Source: Mermis nigrescens
Taxonomy: Eukaryota; Nematoda; Enoplea; Mermithida; Mermithidae
Reading direction: 5' to 3'
Assembly (NCBI GenBank): GCA_036768485.1
Contig: JAVLUZ010000154.1
Span: forward strand, 26,215,637-26,279,636
DNA length: 64,000 nucleotides
The position numbers and the translations under genes are program-made. The notes beneath the pieces are model-generated. The model was not told the origin of the DNA. It did not search any database and saw only the letters and a list, made by a program, of their open reading frames with translations. Below, piece by piece: positions 21,413 to 32,000 of this stretch (within the stretch, counting starts at the first letter, position 1; every line of letters begins with the position of its first letter).

Positions 21413-23175
21413 CAGAGGCGTAGCCAGGATTTCGGTTCGGGGGGCATGAACAAAAATTTTTTAAGACTACTTTTGCATTGCATGTCAGTAACGTTATGTA
21501 TAGTAAAACTGAGTTTTTCGACCTTTAGTAGTGTAGCCTAGCTAATTTATGGGTTTCTGACGATCAAAAATACAAAAAGTGTAAAGCGACGCGAAGTGCC
21601 GAAAATTTTTGGAATTTCTACCGTTTTCATGTAGAATTTACGGCCTTTCTATTAACAAACACTTCGGAAATCATAAGTGGCGCAAAGCGCCAAGAAATTT
21701 AGTCATTTTTTACCGCCCTTAACATTTTGTAGCTCTGTGAAAACTAATAGTCTGACAGAGCAGAAAATTATCACATTTGTACAGAACAATTTTGACACTT
21801 CAAGCTTCTAACAAGAAAAATGCGAATTAGTAACTTTGTCTGAAGATATTTTGAGTGATTCGGGCTTTTAAAACGCAAACAGAAAGAACAGTAACTGGCG
21901 GCGCTATGCGCCGAAAAATTTTGACGTTTTTGCACTTAAAACTCAATTTATACCGCGCTTAAATCATACAAAACAGACAAATTAATGCCGGCGCGAAGCG
22001 TCGGAAATTTTTAGAAATTCCTAACTCTTATACCTGGCTCGTTCTCCCTAAAATCTCGTTGCACATTTACAACGACATTTTACAGCTGCGGGGGGTCTGG
22101 TGCATACGTGGGCAGCAAGAAAATTCTGGGGGGGGTGTGCAAGATTTTTCAAAGGTCAAAAAATGGCCTTAAAAGTGGTGGTATGACGAAAAAACACCAT
22201 TTTTCGACGTTTCTCATCGAGCACTATCTATTGGCATCAAAAAATTGCGAAAAAACGAAAAAAAATTCTAAAAATTGAATTCTGGGGGGGTATTTTGATT
22301 TCTGGGGGAAGGTATTTTGGTTTTTGGTTTCTCGGGGGGTGGGTGCCCCATACCCCCCACGCCCAGGTGTGGTCTGGTGTGGCGCGCTCAAGCGTTCCCA
22401 GCGGGTTTCGGGGCAGAGTCCCGGAAAATTTTGTAAAAAAAGCATTTTAATGTTAAATAGTAACGTTAAAATTTTCGCAAAATCGGCCAAATCTCGGTTC
22501 TGAATCAAGCCCAAAAACACTTAAAAATGATGAACTCCTACATTGCACAAAACTTCTGAGCTGAAATGCGTTTTTCGACCTCTGCTAATTTACATAGCGC
22601 AGCAACGTGTCGCTGCCAATAAGATAAAGAAAAATGTATCAATGAAAATTTTGTTCTTACCGTTTTCAGGTCCATTTGTGGCCTTCTTATCAACAAGATG
22701 CAGTTCAGAAAATAGGAAATGCGCAAAAACATAAGAAAATTTGGCCATTCCTTCCATTTAAAATAGGATTATGTCACCTTGTAAAGAAAGACAACAAAGC
22801 AAAGAATAGACAAAGTGGTACACAAAAGACAAACAAAGCAGAGAATGGACAAACTGGTACACAATAATTTTCGCACTTTTACTATTATGCTCAACAAGTA
22901 TGCGCAGTTTCATTCAACGATTAAATAGTGCATTAAATTACTAAAGTGATGTGAAGTGCTGGATTATTTTAGCTGATTCAAGCTTTTAAATTCATTGGAT
23001 CTATATAACAATAAATAATAATGACTCGGCGCGAAGCGCCGGAAAATTTTGACGTTTTTGCCTTTTTAAATTCAGTTTTCTGGGCACAAATTATTGCAAC
23101 AGAAAAATCAACAATATTTCTGAAAAATTTCGGGGGGGGCATGTGCCCCCAATGCCCCCCCTGGCTACGCCTATG
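21413..23175. mobile_element. hAT-type nonautonomous element C (family H)
   Basis: Ends CAGAGGCGTAGCCAGG and CCTGGCTACGCCTATG, with perfect duplication CTTTGGAC (21405-21412, 23176-23183). No transposase. The interior repeats the GGCGCGAAGCGCC-type palindrome with a following AAAATTTTGACGTTT at least four times (for example 23028-23040). It shares about 1 kb of diverged sequence with element A (14100-15210) and a shorter part with 30890-31040. Contains MITE R copy 2. Confidence 0.9.
22103..22371 (+). mobile_element. hAT-type MITE family R, copy 2, inside element C
   Basis: 269 bp. Perfect duplication GTCTGGTG (22095-22102, 22372-22379). Element A lacks this insertion at the matching place (near 14466), which confirms the boundaries. 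Confidence 0.92.
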
Positions 23176-23315
23176 CTTTGGACTACCCCCAGGGCGCAGA
23201 AACCCCCGACGGAACCGGGGTCAGCTACACATATGAATCAAGGGCCCCCTTTCCGAGCCCCTAAACCCCCTTCAGTGAGACAAATTTTGCCAGAAAAGGG
23301 GTTGGGGGTGTTGAC

Positions 23316-23601
23316 CACACATGGGCGTGGGGGTTGGGGGGTATGCACCCCCAGAAGTTGGAATACCCCACCCCAGAAATCAAAATACCTACCCCCAGAA
23401 TTCAATTTTTGAAATTTTTTTGCTTTTTTAGCGATTTTTTGATGCCATTTGATAGTGCTCGATGAGAAACTTCGAAAAATGGTGTTTTTTCGCCATACGA
23501 CCACTTTTAAGACCATTTTATGACCTTTGAAAATTTTTTCACCCCCGCCACCCAGAAATTTTTTCACCCCTACCCCAGAATTTCGGTGCTGCCCACCTAT
23601 G
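23316..23601 (-). mobile_element. hAT-type MITE family R, copy 3
   Basis: 286 bp in the opposite orientation to copies 1 and 2. Flanks GTGTTGAC and GTGTTCAC match at 7 of 8 bases. It sits in the right arm of element T. Confidence 0.85.
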
Positions 23602-24139
23602 GTGTTCACCCTGATGTGCCCTACTTGGGGAACCCCGGTTCTGGCGGTTTGGATCGTTTCCGTTTCCGGCTTTTACCCATCGTTTCCGTTTCGGTTTCCA
23701 GCTTTTGCCCACTGTTTCCGTTTCCGGATTTTACCCATCATTTCCGTTTCCCTTTCCGGGTTTTACCCACACCCTAAATTATGCCGCAAAAATGCTATTG
23801 AAAAACCCTTCCTTGCTTCGTAGCTATAGTGAGATCTAGCGACCTACAGTACATAAGAAAGAAGGGATGACTGTAGCCACCGAAAACATTTACTGACAAA
23901 GCTCTCGGATAAATGAAACAGACTATAGATTAACGTGGGTGCTAGTAGTAGTACTCCCGCTTAGATCGGTATCACTCCCGTTTACTTAGGTCGATATACA
24001 GGCATTAGTTTGGGCCGCACGCCAGTAGGGTTTAAACAATCGTTTTCTTTTCTTTTCTTGCATTACAGTAAAACTTGAATGCGTCTAAATGTATTTCACG
24101 TCAAACCTGCATTTTGGATTACATGCTATCTTATGTACA

Positions 24140-24312
24140 TACTTTATCTTTTTTAGCAAGATAAATTCCTATCAAAAAGATAAAGATAAAGATAAAGATG
24201 GCTTGTGATTTTTCCAAAAGATAAAGATAAAGATAAAATAAAGAAATCGTCAAGATAAAGATAAAGATATCTTTATCTTTATCTTGCTAAAAAGATAAAG
24301 ATAAAGATATCT
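24140..24312. repeat. Subterminal GATAAA repeats, right end of element B
   Basis: GATAAA units in both strands, including a short self-complementary stretch near 24265-24290. Confidence 0.85.
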
Positions 24313-24324
24313 TTTACAACACTA

Positions 24325-25915
24325 GTTGTCGCATGACAACCTTTGGGAAAACCCCAATTTAGCCGTTTGCAATGTGCAGGCCATTGCCGGCTTAGAACCG
24401 GGCCCGACCATAGCACCTGACACTAAACCTACACCCAGCAGTGCTATTACGCCAGCCTCTGCAACTGCTTCACAAGCTGATATCAAATTCAAATCACCTA
24501 TGGTCGGAGTAGAGCAATCCGTACCCACGGACGAACCTGATTTATCGCCAAAACGTCTGATGATCGTGCTATTGGACTCTGAGGCCGAAAGACGAGCTAA
24601 TTTATCGCCTCCGCAAACCAGACGCACCGCATTCAAAGGCGCAAAAAGGCGCCACCACCGTTACGCAGGCGATCGCTCCGCAATCGCTTGCGGCGCCGCC
24701 GCAGGCACCTTTGGGAATAGGGTCATTCCTGCCTTTACCGACTTCACAGCCGGATTGGACAGAACGTTACCCTGGACCCAATGTCATAATGTCAGATATT
24801 TTAGGCTCGCCCCCGCGAGCGCGACGCACGCTGCCGCCACAAGAAATACAGCAGGCTGCGTTGTCTACTCAAATCGCGTCACAAACCGCGCCACAAGGCG
24901 TGTTAAATTTATCGGCACCTGGTACTCGTTTTAACGTACCTATGGCTATGACTGGTGCGTCGGATACTGTAGCGCGCACTCAACCACAGGGTATTCAAAA
25001 CGTACCGTTGAATGCGGAGGCCGCAGTCCCTCCGTACCTACAAGCCATGCGTGAACACGTAACCGCTGAAGAAAACGCGAGAGAGCAAAATTGCTCACGT
25101 TATATACAACACTTTTTCAACATGATCAAAACTATGACGTGTGAAGCTCCGTGCTATATCGTCCCTGACATTTTGCACAATTTGTGCACCTATTTAGGTG
25201 AAGTTGAAGGAACGCGTTTGTACGATCAGCTGCTAGAAATTGCCCAAGTGCATTTCGATAGAGTTTATGCAGCCCACTTGAGTTACGCATCCTCAGCTGA
25301 TACACCTCAGTGTCCCTTAGTTTGGACTACTATTGCACAGCCCGTGACTGATGTTGATTGTGGGCCATCGCCTCGATTCATTAATCAAATGAGCGTTTTT
25401 CAACGCCTATATTACCCTGACAAATATTTTGTGCGCAACTGGTTCTTCATCACCACCTGAATGATGCTATATGAAGTTCCGTTGGAGTACTTGGTGATTC
25501 ACCAACACCTCAAACCACCGAGTGTTGTGACCAAAGGCCAAGCTCACCAAATCCGACCGGAATTTTTGCTGCACCGTATGTGCCTGGCACCCGAACATTT
25601 AGCACCAATACTAATATCTACGCGCCAATTGATCGATGTTTTTGATACATTCCGAGAATTTTAAGCTGAATACAAATTGGATATCGATTTTTGTCTATTT
25701 TCTCATCAATTGATGTGATGCACGCGAAAGTGCTGTTGGAATTCCTGGACAGAAAGTTCCACTTTTTCGCGTACGCCTATGGCAATGCCGCCATAGGTTG
25801 GCGTATGGTGGAACAGCTGTGTCGCATGTTACTCGTAGCTTTTCTTGGCGAATCTTACACACCATCGCCAATTGATGCTTTTCCGGAATTCCTGGAACTG
25901 GCCATGCGGATCTAA
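24325..25915 (+). pseudogene. Gypsy ORF3, middle part
   Basis: Continues the exonuclease ORF directly after element B (same frame across the duplication). It starts with a Pro/Thr/Ala-rich linker. A frame change near 24650 leads to a long segment (24711-25460) with Cys-containing helices. Then come a TGA (25458) and a TAA (25662) in the same frame, and a last frame from 25691 to a stop at 25915. Codon choice is like that of pol, richer in GC than the flanks. I recognise no domain. It may be structural or nucleic-acid binding; nothing seen supports a fusogenic envelope. Confidence 0.55.
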
Positions 25916-26039
25916 AATCAGGCCTAATTACACCATATAATTTGCACCATTCGGTTAGAAACTAATCCGCCACTTGAGGTACCAGTTCAATTTGACCGAT
26001 TTAGAGGTCACTAAAAATCGGCTTTTTACCTAAAACACT

Positions 26040-27173
26040 GTTTGGAAGGAGACTTGGAAAAAATCCGCAAGGAGAGACGACAGGCCTCTTTGCAAGACTC
26101 TCATGGGTCCTCGGCAAGCCTTGCCAGGCCCAAAGTCGATCTATCCCTTGCGGCACAAATCGAAATGCAAAAGAGCGCACATGATTATTGAACAGCGCAA
26201 TAGAGAAAATCTTGCTTCTGAGCTTCCAAGGCATGTGACGCGCTTGCGCCGCGCCGGCTCACTCACGGTTGCCTCAGGCATTCGCCAAATGTCGGAAGAT
26301 GAGCACCGTGAAAAACTGAATAAATTTTATGACACAAAATCTGAACATGCATTGCGTCGTTTAAAAAATTTGGAAAAAGAACAAGTAAAAAGGCTTGTTC
26401 ACACAGAAGTCGCGGCAAAATTACAAGCTTGTACCAGCCAAAGGGGCCACAGGCGGCAAGATCCGCAGTCGTCCCGGCAAAGGTACACTCAAACGCACCA
26501 GCGTTCACAATCGCAAACACAAGCACAAGTAAAACCTTATGCACAGACTCACGCACGACCGCAGACCCAACCGCGGCAAAAGCAATATCCGGAATCGCAA
26601 TTGCGTTCCGAGAGATATCCGCAGGCGGATGCTGGTCACCACATGTCGCGCTCGCGACAGCAGCAGCCTTGCGAATATCGCCAACAGCCACAGTCAAACC
26701 GCGGAACTCATCAGGGCCGGTCGCAATCGCGCCAACATCAACAATGGGATCAATTGTACCAACCACCATCAAGTCAGGATCAATCAGCCATCGAGGTTTA
26801 TTCCCAACCACAACCTTGACATGAACCGTTATTGCCAAAACCGTGGCTTGCTACGCAATCAAAGCAGCATTCATGCGATACGTTATGCGAAGAATCTTAT
26901 GGTTTTCATCTGGAACAATATTTGACACCGGTGCCTCCAACCCCGCGTCGTTACGCGGATGACTATGATGAGGAGGATGAAGACAAAGATGACAGTCGAC
27001 CAGTCGACCCTCATCGGAGCCTACGTCAACATATGTACGGACGTAGGGAATTGCCTTATCAATATTGCGAGCATTCAAACACGCGTCGCGAAACCGATTC
27101 GGACTGCAAATATTTCCAGCGCCGTTGCGGCAAGCCGCGCGGCTCGAAGCCTACCTATCAGGATCGCTATTAA
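26040..27173 (+). pseudogene. Gypsy ORF3, C-terminal Gln/Arg-rich part
   Basis: Two or three overlapping frames make one decayed coding stretch. A charged helical region lies at 26190-26420. A Gln/Arg/Tyr/His-rich region follows (26440-26815). The end (26832-27173) has an acidic Asp-Glu run and scattered Cys/His. Low-complexity composition suggests RNA binding or condensation. Strong overlap of alternative open frames here comes from biased composition. Whether this belongs to the exonuclease ORF or is separate cannot be told. Confidence 0.45.
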
Positions 27174-27222
27174 ATTTTCAAGTTTGACGTACTGAACTTT
27201 TGAACTCTGCAATAGGCATCAA

Positions 27223-27381
27223 ATGGACCAGCAGCTTTTTGTCTTTTTCGTTTTTTTGTTCCTGATGTGGATTCCAGAACATTTTCGCGTTTTGTTTATT
27301 TTCTTGTGTAATTTTTTCTCGTCATATTATTGCTGTAATTTTTTGATTGATGGTGCTTATTTTTCTTGTCATCTCGCATAA
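27223..27381 (+). CDS. Small hydrophobic ORF, 52 codons, near 3' end of Gypsy
   Basis: ATG at 27223 to TAA at 27379. It is rich in Phe and Leu with one or two potential membrane segments, and has several Cys residues near the end. It may be chance in T-rich sequence, or a remnant of a small membrane ORF such as those described in other LTR elements. Confidence 0.25.
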   Translation: MDQQLFVFFVFLFLMWIPEHFRVLFIFLCNFFSSYYCCNFLIDGAYFSCHLA

Positions 27382-27641
27382 TGGCATTCCTCGTTTTATC
27401 TTGACCTCGTATTTTAAAATTGTCTATGTCTTTAATTTTTGCTCATGCATAATCTTGCCTTATAATCTCGTGTCTTAAATTTTTTGCTCAATAGCGGTGT
27501 TACTATTATGGTATCTTAATTCTCTAATGGACAAGGGGTTCTTTACACCCAATCTAAAAATCTTTTTCAATTCAAAATTTTTTTCCTTACCCGGGAGCCG
27601 AAGGAGGGCTGAGGCGCCGGAGTCTTTAGTGTTCGTGCAAA

Positions 27642-27845
27642 ATGGTACGACTCTGGGCGCAAGAACTTTGTGGAGAACAGGAGCAAGAAGAATTGCTCAA
27701 ACAAGTTGATGAGTTGAAACAGGAACTAGCGTCGTTGAGAGTGTTCCTGAGAGAGTTCCTGAGTGCGAACGAGGTCATGCGTGCTGGCCATTATTGTTGT
27801 TACCATCGTTATTTTATGTTCGTTTATTACGTTTGCTCAGGATAA
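27642..27845 (+). CDS. Short coiled-coil ORF before the polypurine tract
   Basis: 67 codons. Glu/Leu/Lys heptad-like region at codons 10-40. An overlapping frame (27763-27969) encodes a hydrophobic helix of about 19 residues. A coiled coil followed by a membrane helix after one frameshift would look like the end of a membrane-anchored protein. This is only an inference from composition. Confidence 0.3.
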   Translation: MVRLWAQELCGEQEQEELLKQVDELKQELASLRVFLREFLSANEVMRAGHYCCYHRYFMFVYYVCSG

Positions 27846-27920
27846 GACGTTGTGGACGCCAGTCGTTATTGTGTACCCTCGAAAAAATTCTCCACTTCGT
27901 GTCAAATTTTTTTCCTATAC

Positions 27921-27929
27921 GTGGGGGAG
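27921..27929 (+). promoter_or_regulatory. Polypurine tract of the Gypsy element
   Basis: GTGGGGGAG directly before the TGTAAC that begins the 3' LTR; it would prime plus-strand synthesis. Confidence 0.7.
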
Positions 27930-28950
27930 TGTAACTACGAGAGTTACACGTTTGGCGAACTTGTGTTAGCAGTTCGCGGTAGCCATTTACATAGCCAATA
28001 CTAGTAGCTATCTGCGATAGTGCACTGTGGGCTATGCCTTCGGTTTCCCACTTTTTCCCAAATTTTCAATATAAAAAACAATAAGATACTTGTCCGGTAA
28101 CATAGAATTAAGTATATGATAATAGTAATTGTTTTATGCATTACCGCTTATCTTAGTCTAGAACATTCGTTGTGAATTAAAAGTAATTACGTATTATGTT
28201 ATTTTAACGTAAACTTCGTTTACTGTAATGGTCCTATGAGGCCATCATTTCAGTTGGCTGAACATACGATTCGATAGTCGAGTACGTTTTAATTCGTTTT
28301 TGTCGTTATTTTGTTGTCCGGCACCAAGCCGTGTATATAGTGATAGAATAAAATATAAAACCCACCCAGGGGTTTTGCTATACCGCGGGTGAGGTCGGAA
28401 TTTCCCATCGTCGAGGATTTCGGGATTTTTAGTGGAGGAATAGGTAAATTTCGTGTGATTATTTATTTCGTTCAAAAGTCTTAATTCTTTTCTCAATCCT
28501 AAAATTGGTCAAAAATATTATTTAATCTTTAATGATGATTGATCAGTCTAGAGCTCGTTGGTGTTGTTTTCAAATTTCATTGTGCTACGTACATTAGGAA
28601 CCAAAAACATTTCTGATCAAGCCTAACCCAGAAAAGAAGTTAAATCATCAACTTGAGCTTTGAGATAGGTTAACTGACCTCGCGGCAATACCGAGATTTA
28701 GGTAGGTATTCTTAGGGCTTAGTGCGTAGCTGCTGAGATCACCCGACAAGAAGCGGTCAGCAATATTAGGACCAAGGGGATCGAAGCCGTAAGGTTTGTA
28801 AGGGTCCAAAGACCGAAGTCGCTCCAGACTAAGCGATCGGGGCCAGTGCTAAGAGCAGATCTAAGTACCTTAGTACCTAAGTAAGTCTCGAAGGCAAATA
28901 CACCCGTGTTTGTGTTGTTTTAGTAAACACGGACCGGCCCTGTATTTACA
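27930..28950 (+). repeat. 3' LTR of the Gypsy element
   Basis: About 1021 bp. It starts TGTAACTACGAG after the polypurine tract and ends in CCCTGTATTTACA, giving TGTAA...TTACA ends. A TATAAAA box is at 28354-28360. The 5' LTR is outside the window, so the right boundary rests on the terminal inverted bases only. Confidence 0.7.
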
Positions 28951-29133
28951 ATTACATTGACTTTTAGTCCTGAAAAAGCTCTTTCAAATGATTTATTGAT
29001 TCTTTCATTTAAGCTTCTTTGCTCAAAAGCGTTTATCATTCTAAATAATGTCCCAAATTCGGAACGGCCCGTCAATGAATGTGGCATTTGTGTGCATCAG
29101 GAAAATCAATGTTTTACTTACATAATTGCTACT
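28951..29133. other. Flank right of the Gypsy LTR, no gene seen
   Basis: AT-rich sequence. A short open frame covers it but shows no recognised feature. Confidence 0.4.
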
Positions 29134-29360
29134 TATAGTCTGTTTCATTGAATTTTGCGATTTTTTTAATTTTTCCGCAAGAATCAGGCTACAAATGTGG
29201 TTTAAAATTTTGATGCAGTAATGCTGCTTAAAGATGACATACAACGTCTCCATATGACTCGACATACTGCAGAATATCATATTTACCGCATGAGTTTAAA
29301 ACACTTTTGTAGTCACTTAAAATTTTTACAAAACCCCAAAGCTAAATGAAACAGACTATA
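29134..29360. mobile_element. Short MITE with TATAGTCTGTTTCA ends
   Basis: 227 bp with ends TATAGTCTGTTTCATTGAAT and ATGAAACAGACTATA, the same terminal word as element T. A partial end (GAAACAGACTATG) lies at about 29697-29709. Confidence 0.8.
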
Positions 29361-30072
29361 GCAATGTAGATAGTCATTTATTTATTAAATCTTATCCAAT
29401 TTGGCTGCTAAAGCACATCAATACTGTCTATTAGTGCTTATCTTTCAAACATAAGTTTTATGTGTCTTTGTGTGTTAATGGGATATAAACTTTTTGAGGA
29501 CTATCCCAAAAGCGATAGAAACTTATTGAGGGCCATCCCAAAAATATGACTTTTTCTCATTACCAGCTGCATCTAGAATCACGAAAAAATCAGAGACACT
29601 ATTTGAATGATGGAGAATCCGATTATCGATATGAATTTAAATGAACTTTCACAGTTCAGAGGCCCACAAGAAAGGTAATTTATGCCCAAACTTACGTGAA
29701 ACAGACTATGATTGTAAAAACTATAAAAAATTTCGAGGCAGACCATAACAACAATGATAAAAACATGACAATAGGAAAAATGCAAAATATTATTTAAAAA
29801 ACGATATTATTATCGTTAACGATATTTTTGGGGTCGCCGTTTCCGTTAACGAAACGTTATTTTGCCTGGAAAAAAATCGTTAACTAAAACGATATCATTT
29901 TTCAGTAACGATAACAAAATACCTCATTTTTTGCTCTTAAGCGCATCGAAAATTCATGGCATGTGCAAAGATGACTAATTATTTATGCGTATTTCTCCCA
30001 CTGACTATACTATACTTTGTAAGCAAATTGTTGGCGACTCATCGGTTTAATTTGAATTTCATAGGTGGAAAG
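29361..30072. other. Intergenic, repeat remnants
   Basis: No gene seen. At 29800-29910 the words ATCGTTAACGATA and AACGATATC recur in both orientations, giving small inverted repeats. A stray element-T end is near 29700. Confidence 0.5.
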
Positions 30073-30326
30073 CACACCTAAGCGTAGGGGGTTTGGGGGG
30101 TATGCACCCCGAGAAACCAAAATACCCCTCCCCCAGAAATGAAAATACCCCCAGAATTCAATTTTTAAATTTTTTTTTGTTTTTTTCGCAATTTTTTGAT
30201 GCCGATGGATTGTGCTTGATGAGAAACGTCGAAAAATGATATTTTTCGCCATACCACCATTTTAAGGCAATTTTTTGACCTTTGAAAAATCTTGCACCCC
30301 CAGAATTTTCTTGCTGCCCACGTATG
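30073..30326 (-). mobile_element. hAT-type MITE family R, copy 4
   Basis: 254 bp. Perfect duplication GTGGAAAG (30065-30072, 30327-30334). Ends CACACCTAAGCG and CCCACGTATG. Confidence 0.92.
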
Positions 30327-31816
30327 GTGGAAAGTCTCATTTCTGAAATAGACCTACAAGTTTTGCTAAGCTGAATTGTATTACAGTAAGCTGCCTAGAA
30401 ACTGTTTTTGTAGCTCGCTAGATCACTGAAAATTGATTTCCATGCGCAAGATTTCGTGATTGTACCTATATGCATTAAATATCACATTATATGTCGATTG
30501 AAGAGATAATTTTAGTAGAAGAGGGAAGGAACAGGTACCTATTCGTTAAAATAAAATTTCATGATATGAGGAGTCATTCATTTTGATTAAAAAGCAAGTA
30601 TATAAATTTCTGCTGTTATAAGATAGAGAGCTTTTTACTGTCGTAGAGTCCGGTAATTTGAAGAAAGTAGATAGGTTACTAGATAGAAGATAAGGTGACT
30701 GCGCGTCGTAGGCGTGGCCAGGGTTTTCCCAGCTATAATGATAAAGTGATAAAATACGTGGTAGTTGTGAATGTGAAATAATGTTTTTTGGACTTTTAAC
30801 ATAATTGTGCTACGATTCGAATTTCGGCTTGAATGCGTATCAAAACATTTTATTAAAATTTTTCCTAATTAGGTAATTGGTGGTGCAAGGAACCCTCTCT
30901 TTTGGACCTGAGAGTTTAGGGTGATCCGATCAAGCGCGTCCAGCGGGTTATGGAGCAGAGCTGGAAATTTAGCAAAATAAGCTCTTAAATTTGTAATTGT
31001 AACGTTAAGAATTTCACAAAATTGTATCGTGGTTCTGATTCAAGCGATACCTAAATAGGTAGGTAGTTGGAACAGATTGGCATGGAGCGCAGACATTTTT
31101 TGATAGAATGACCAAAATTAGGCTTAAAACGCATAAGATGCGAATGTTGGCTAAAGTGCAGAATATGGGCCCATCAGAAATTGTTAAAAATTGGTGTGGG
31201 GATTTTACTTTTCACAAAACTCGCAGAAATGATTAAAATTAGGCGCGGAAAAATGGTTTAATGAAAGACCGTCCAATATTGAGGGAGATAAAGGGCTCTA
31301 AAGTTCACAATTCAACAGTGCTTGAGAGCTCAAGAATAGGCAATTTTTACATTTATCCTGTGAGTCGGTTTTCTCTTGATTTTTTTAGGTTTAGGTTAAA
31401 TAATAGATGAAGGAGAATTTCATACTGCTTAGGTCGGTATTACTACCGCTTAGGTCGACTTATTAACGTTTGGACGAAAATTTGCATAAATCTGCATATA
31501 TTACGCGTAATAAAGATTTCCAAGCAAAAAGATGAATATATTCGTCATCAGCACATCGAAATTGACACGAAAAATTATTTTTTGGCGAAAAACTATAAAA
31601 CATGAATTTTATGTACTAGTTCTAAATCACGAGATCACGTATTTAGCGATAAAATCCGGAAGATTTCTATAAATAATTGTCAGCTTTCAATCAAACTTGT
31701 TTCCCTTGCCTTATTTTAGAGATTTCAGCCCGTTTTGCAAAAAATCTGGACTTTCTAAACCCATTTTTACGGATTTCTGACAGAGCCCATCCTCTGCATT
31801 TCCTTCGCGAATGTTT
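30327..31816. other. Intergenic, with a fragment of family H
   Basis: About 30890-31040 resembles parts of elements A and C (sequence around CAAGCGCGTCCAGCGGG). The rest is AT-rich with no gene seen. Confidence 0.5.
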
Positions 31817-32000
31817 TAGAAAGAAAGAAAGAAAATTTTATTACTAATACCAACAGTTAAAATACAAAATGACAAGATATATAATAAATGCAATTACGAA
31901 TTAGTAAAGGGACATGCGAGTCAATGGAATGACAAGTTTTACGCGCGCCCCACAAGATATCTAGATAAATCAAAGTTTGCTAATCTAGATTTAAATATGT

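Larger units (their letters stand above)
20612..23927. mobile_element. Element T: TATAGTCTGTTTCA-ended element with foldback arms
   Basis: Ends TATAGTCTGTTTCATTTA (20612-20629) and its reverse complement ending at 23927. The match continues inwards through CGAGAGCTT with one mismatch. The inner arms are also inverted: 21332-21404 matches about 23290-23645 in opposite orientation (shared GGGGAACCCCGGTTCTGG), once the MITE there is removed. The same terminal word occurs in a 227-bp element at 29134-29360. Possible TA duplication, as in Tc1/mariner-like elements; not proven. Confidence 0.7.
20157..24324. mobile_element. hAT-type element B in Gypsy ORF3, itself filled with nested elements
   Basis: Inverted ends TAGTGTTGTAAAAGAT (20157-20172) and ATCTTTTACAACACTA (24309-24324), perfect. 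They are flanked by the perfect 8-bp duplication GTTGTCGC (20149-20156 and 24325-24332). Subterminal (GATAAA)n runs occupy both ends. No transposase. The interior contains the foldback-like element T (20612-23927), which contains element C and three small MITEs. Confidence 0.92.
12103..28950 (+). mobile_element. Ty3/Gypsy LTR retrotransposon with extra third ORF; 5' part outside the window
   Basis: Order is gag zinc knuckle, protease, RT, RNase H, integrase, third ORF with exonuclease domain, polypurine tract, 3' LTR. The order RT-RNase H-integrase and the integrase GPY-like tail place it in Ty3/Gypsy. The Polinton (7-12102) sits in gag; the 5' LTR and primer site are therefore left of the window. 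Two hAT-type insertions (13786-15540, 20157-24324) are flanked by perfect 8-bp repeats, and reading frames resume across them. Without insertions the visible part is about 10.9 kb, large for Gypsy. Many stops and frame changes show it is inactive. Confidence 0.9.

Noticed and set aside
23238..23609. 123-codon minus-strand frame
   Set aside because: Lies across MITE R copy 3 and its flank. Equivalent frames in other copies are broken, and there is no coding signal.
26263..26838. 191-codon minus-strand frame opposite the Gln/Arg-rich region
   Set aside because: Shadow of a strongly biased plus-strand coding region; Ala/Val-rich with no motif.
28957..29280. Overlapping 64- and 79-codon frames as a small host gene
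   Set aside because: They run into a 227-bp MITE and show no domain, splice structure or conserved block.
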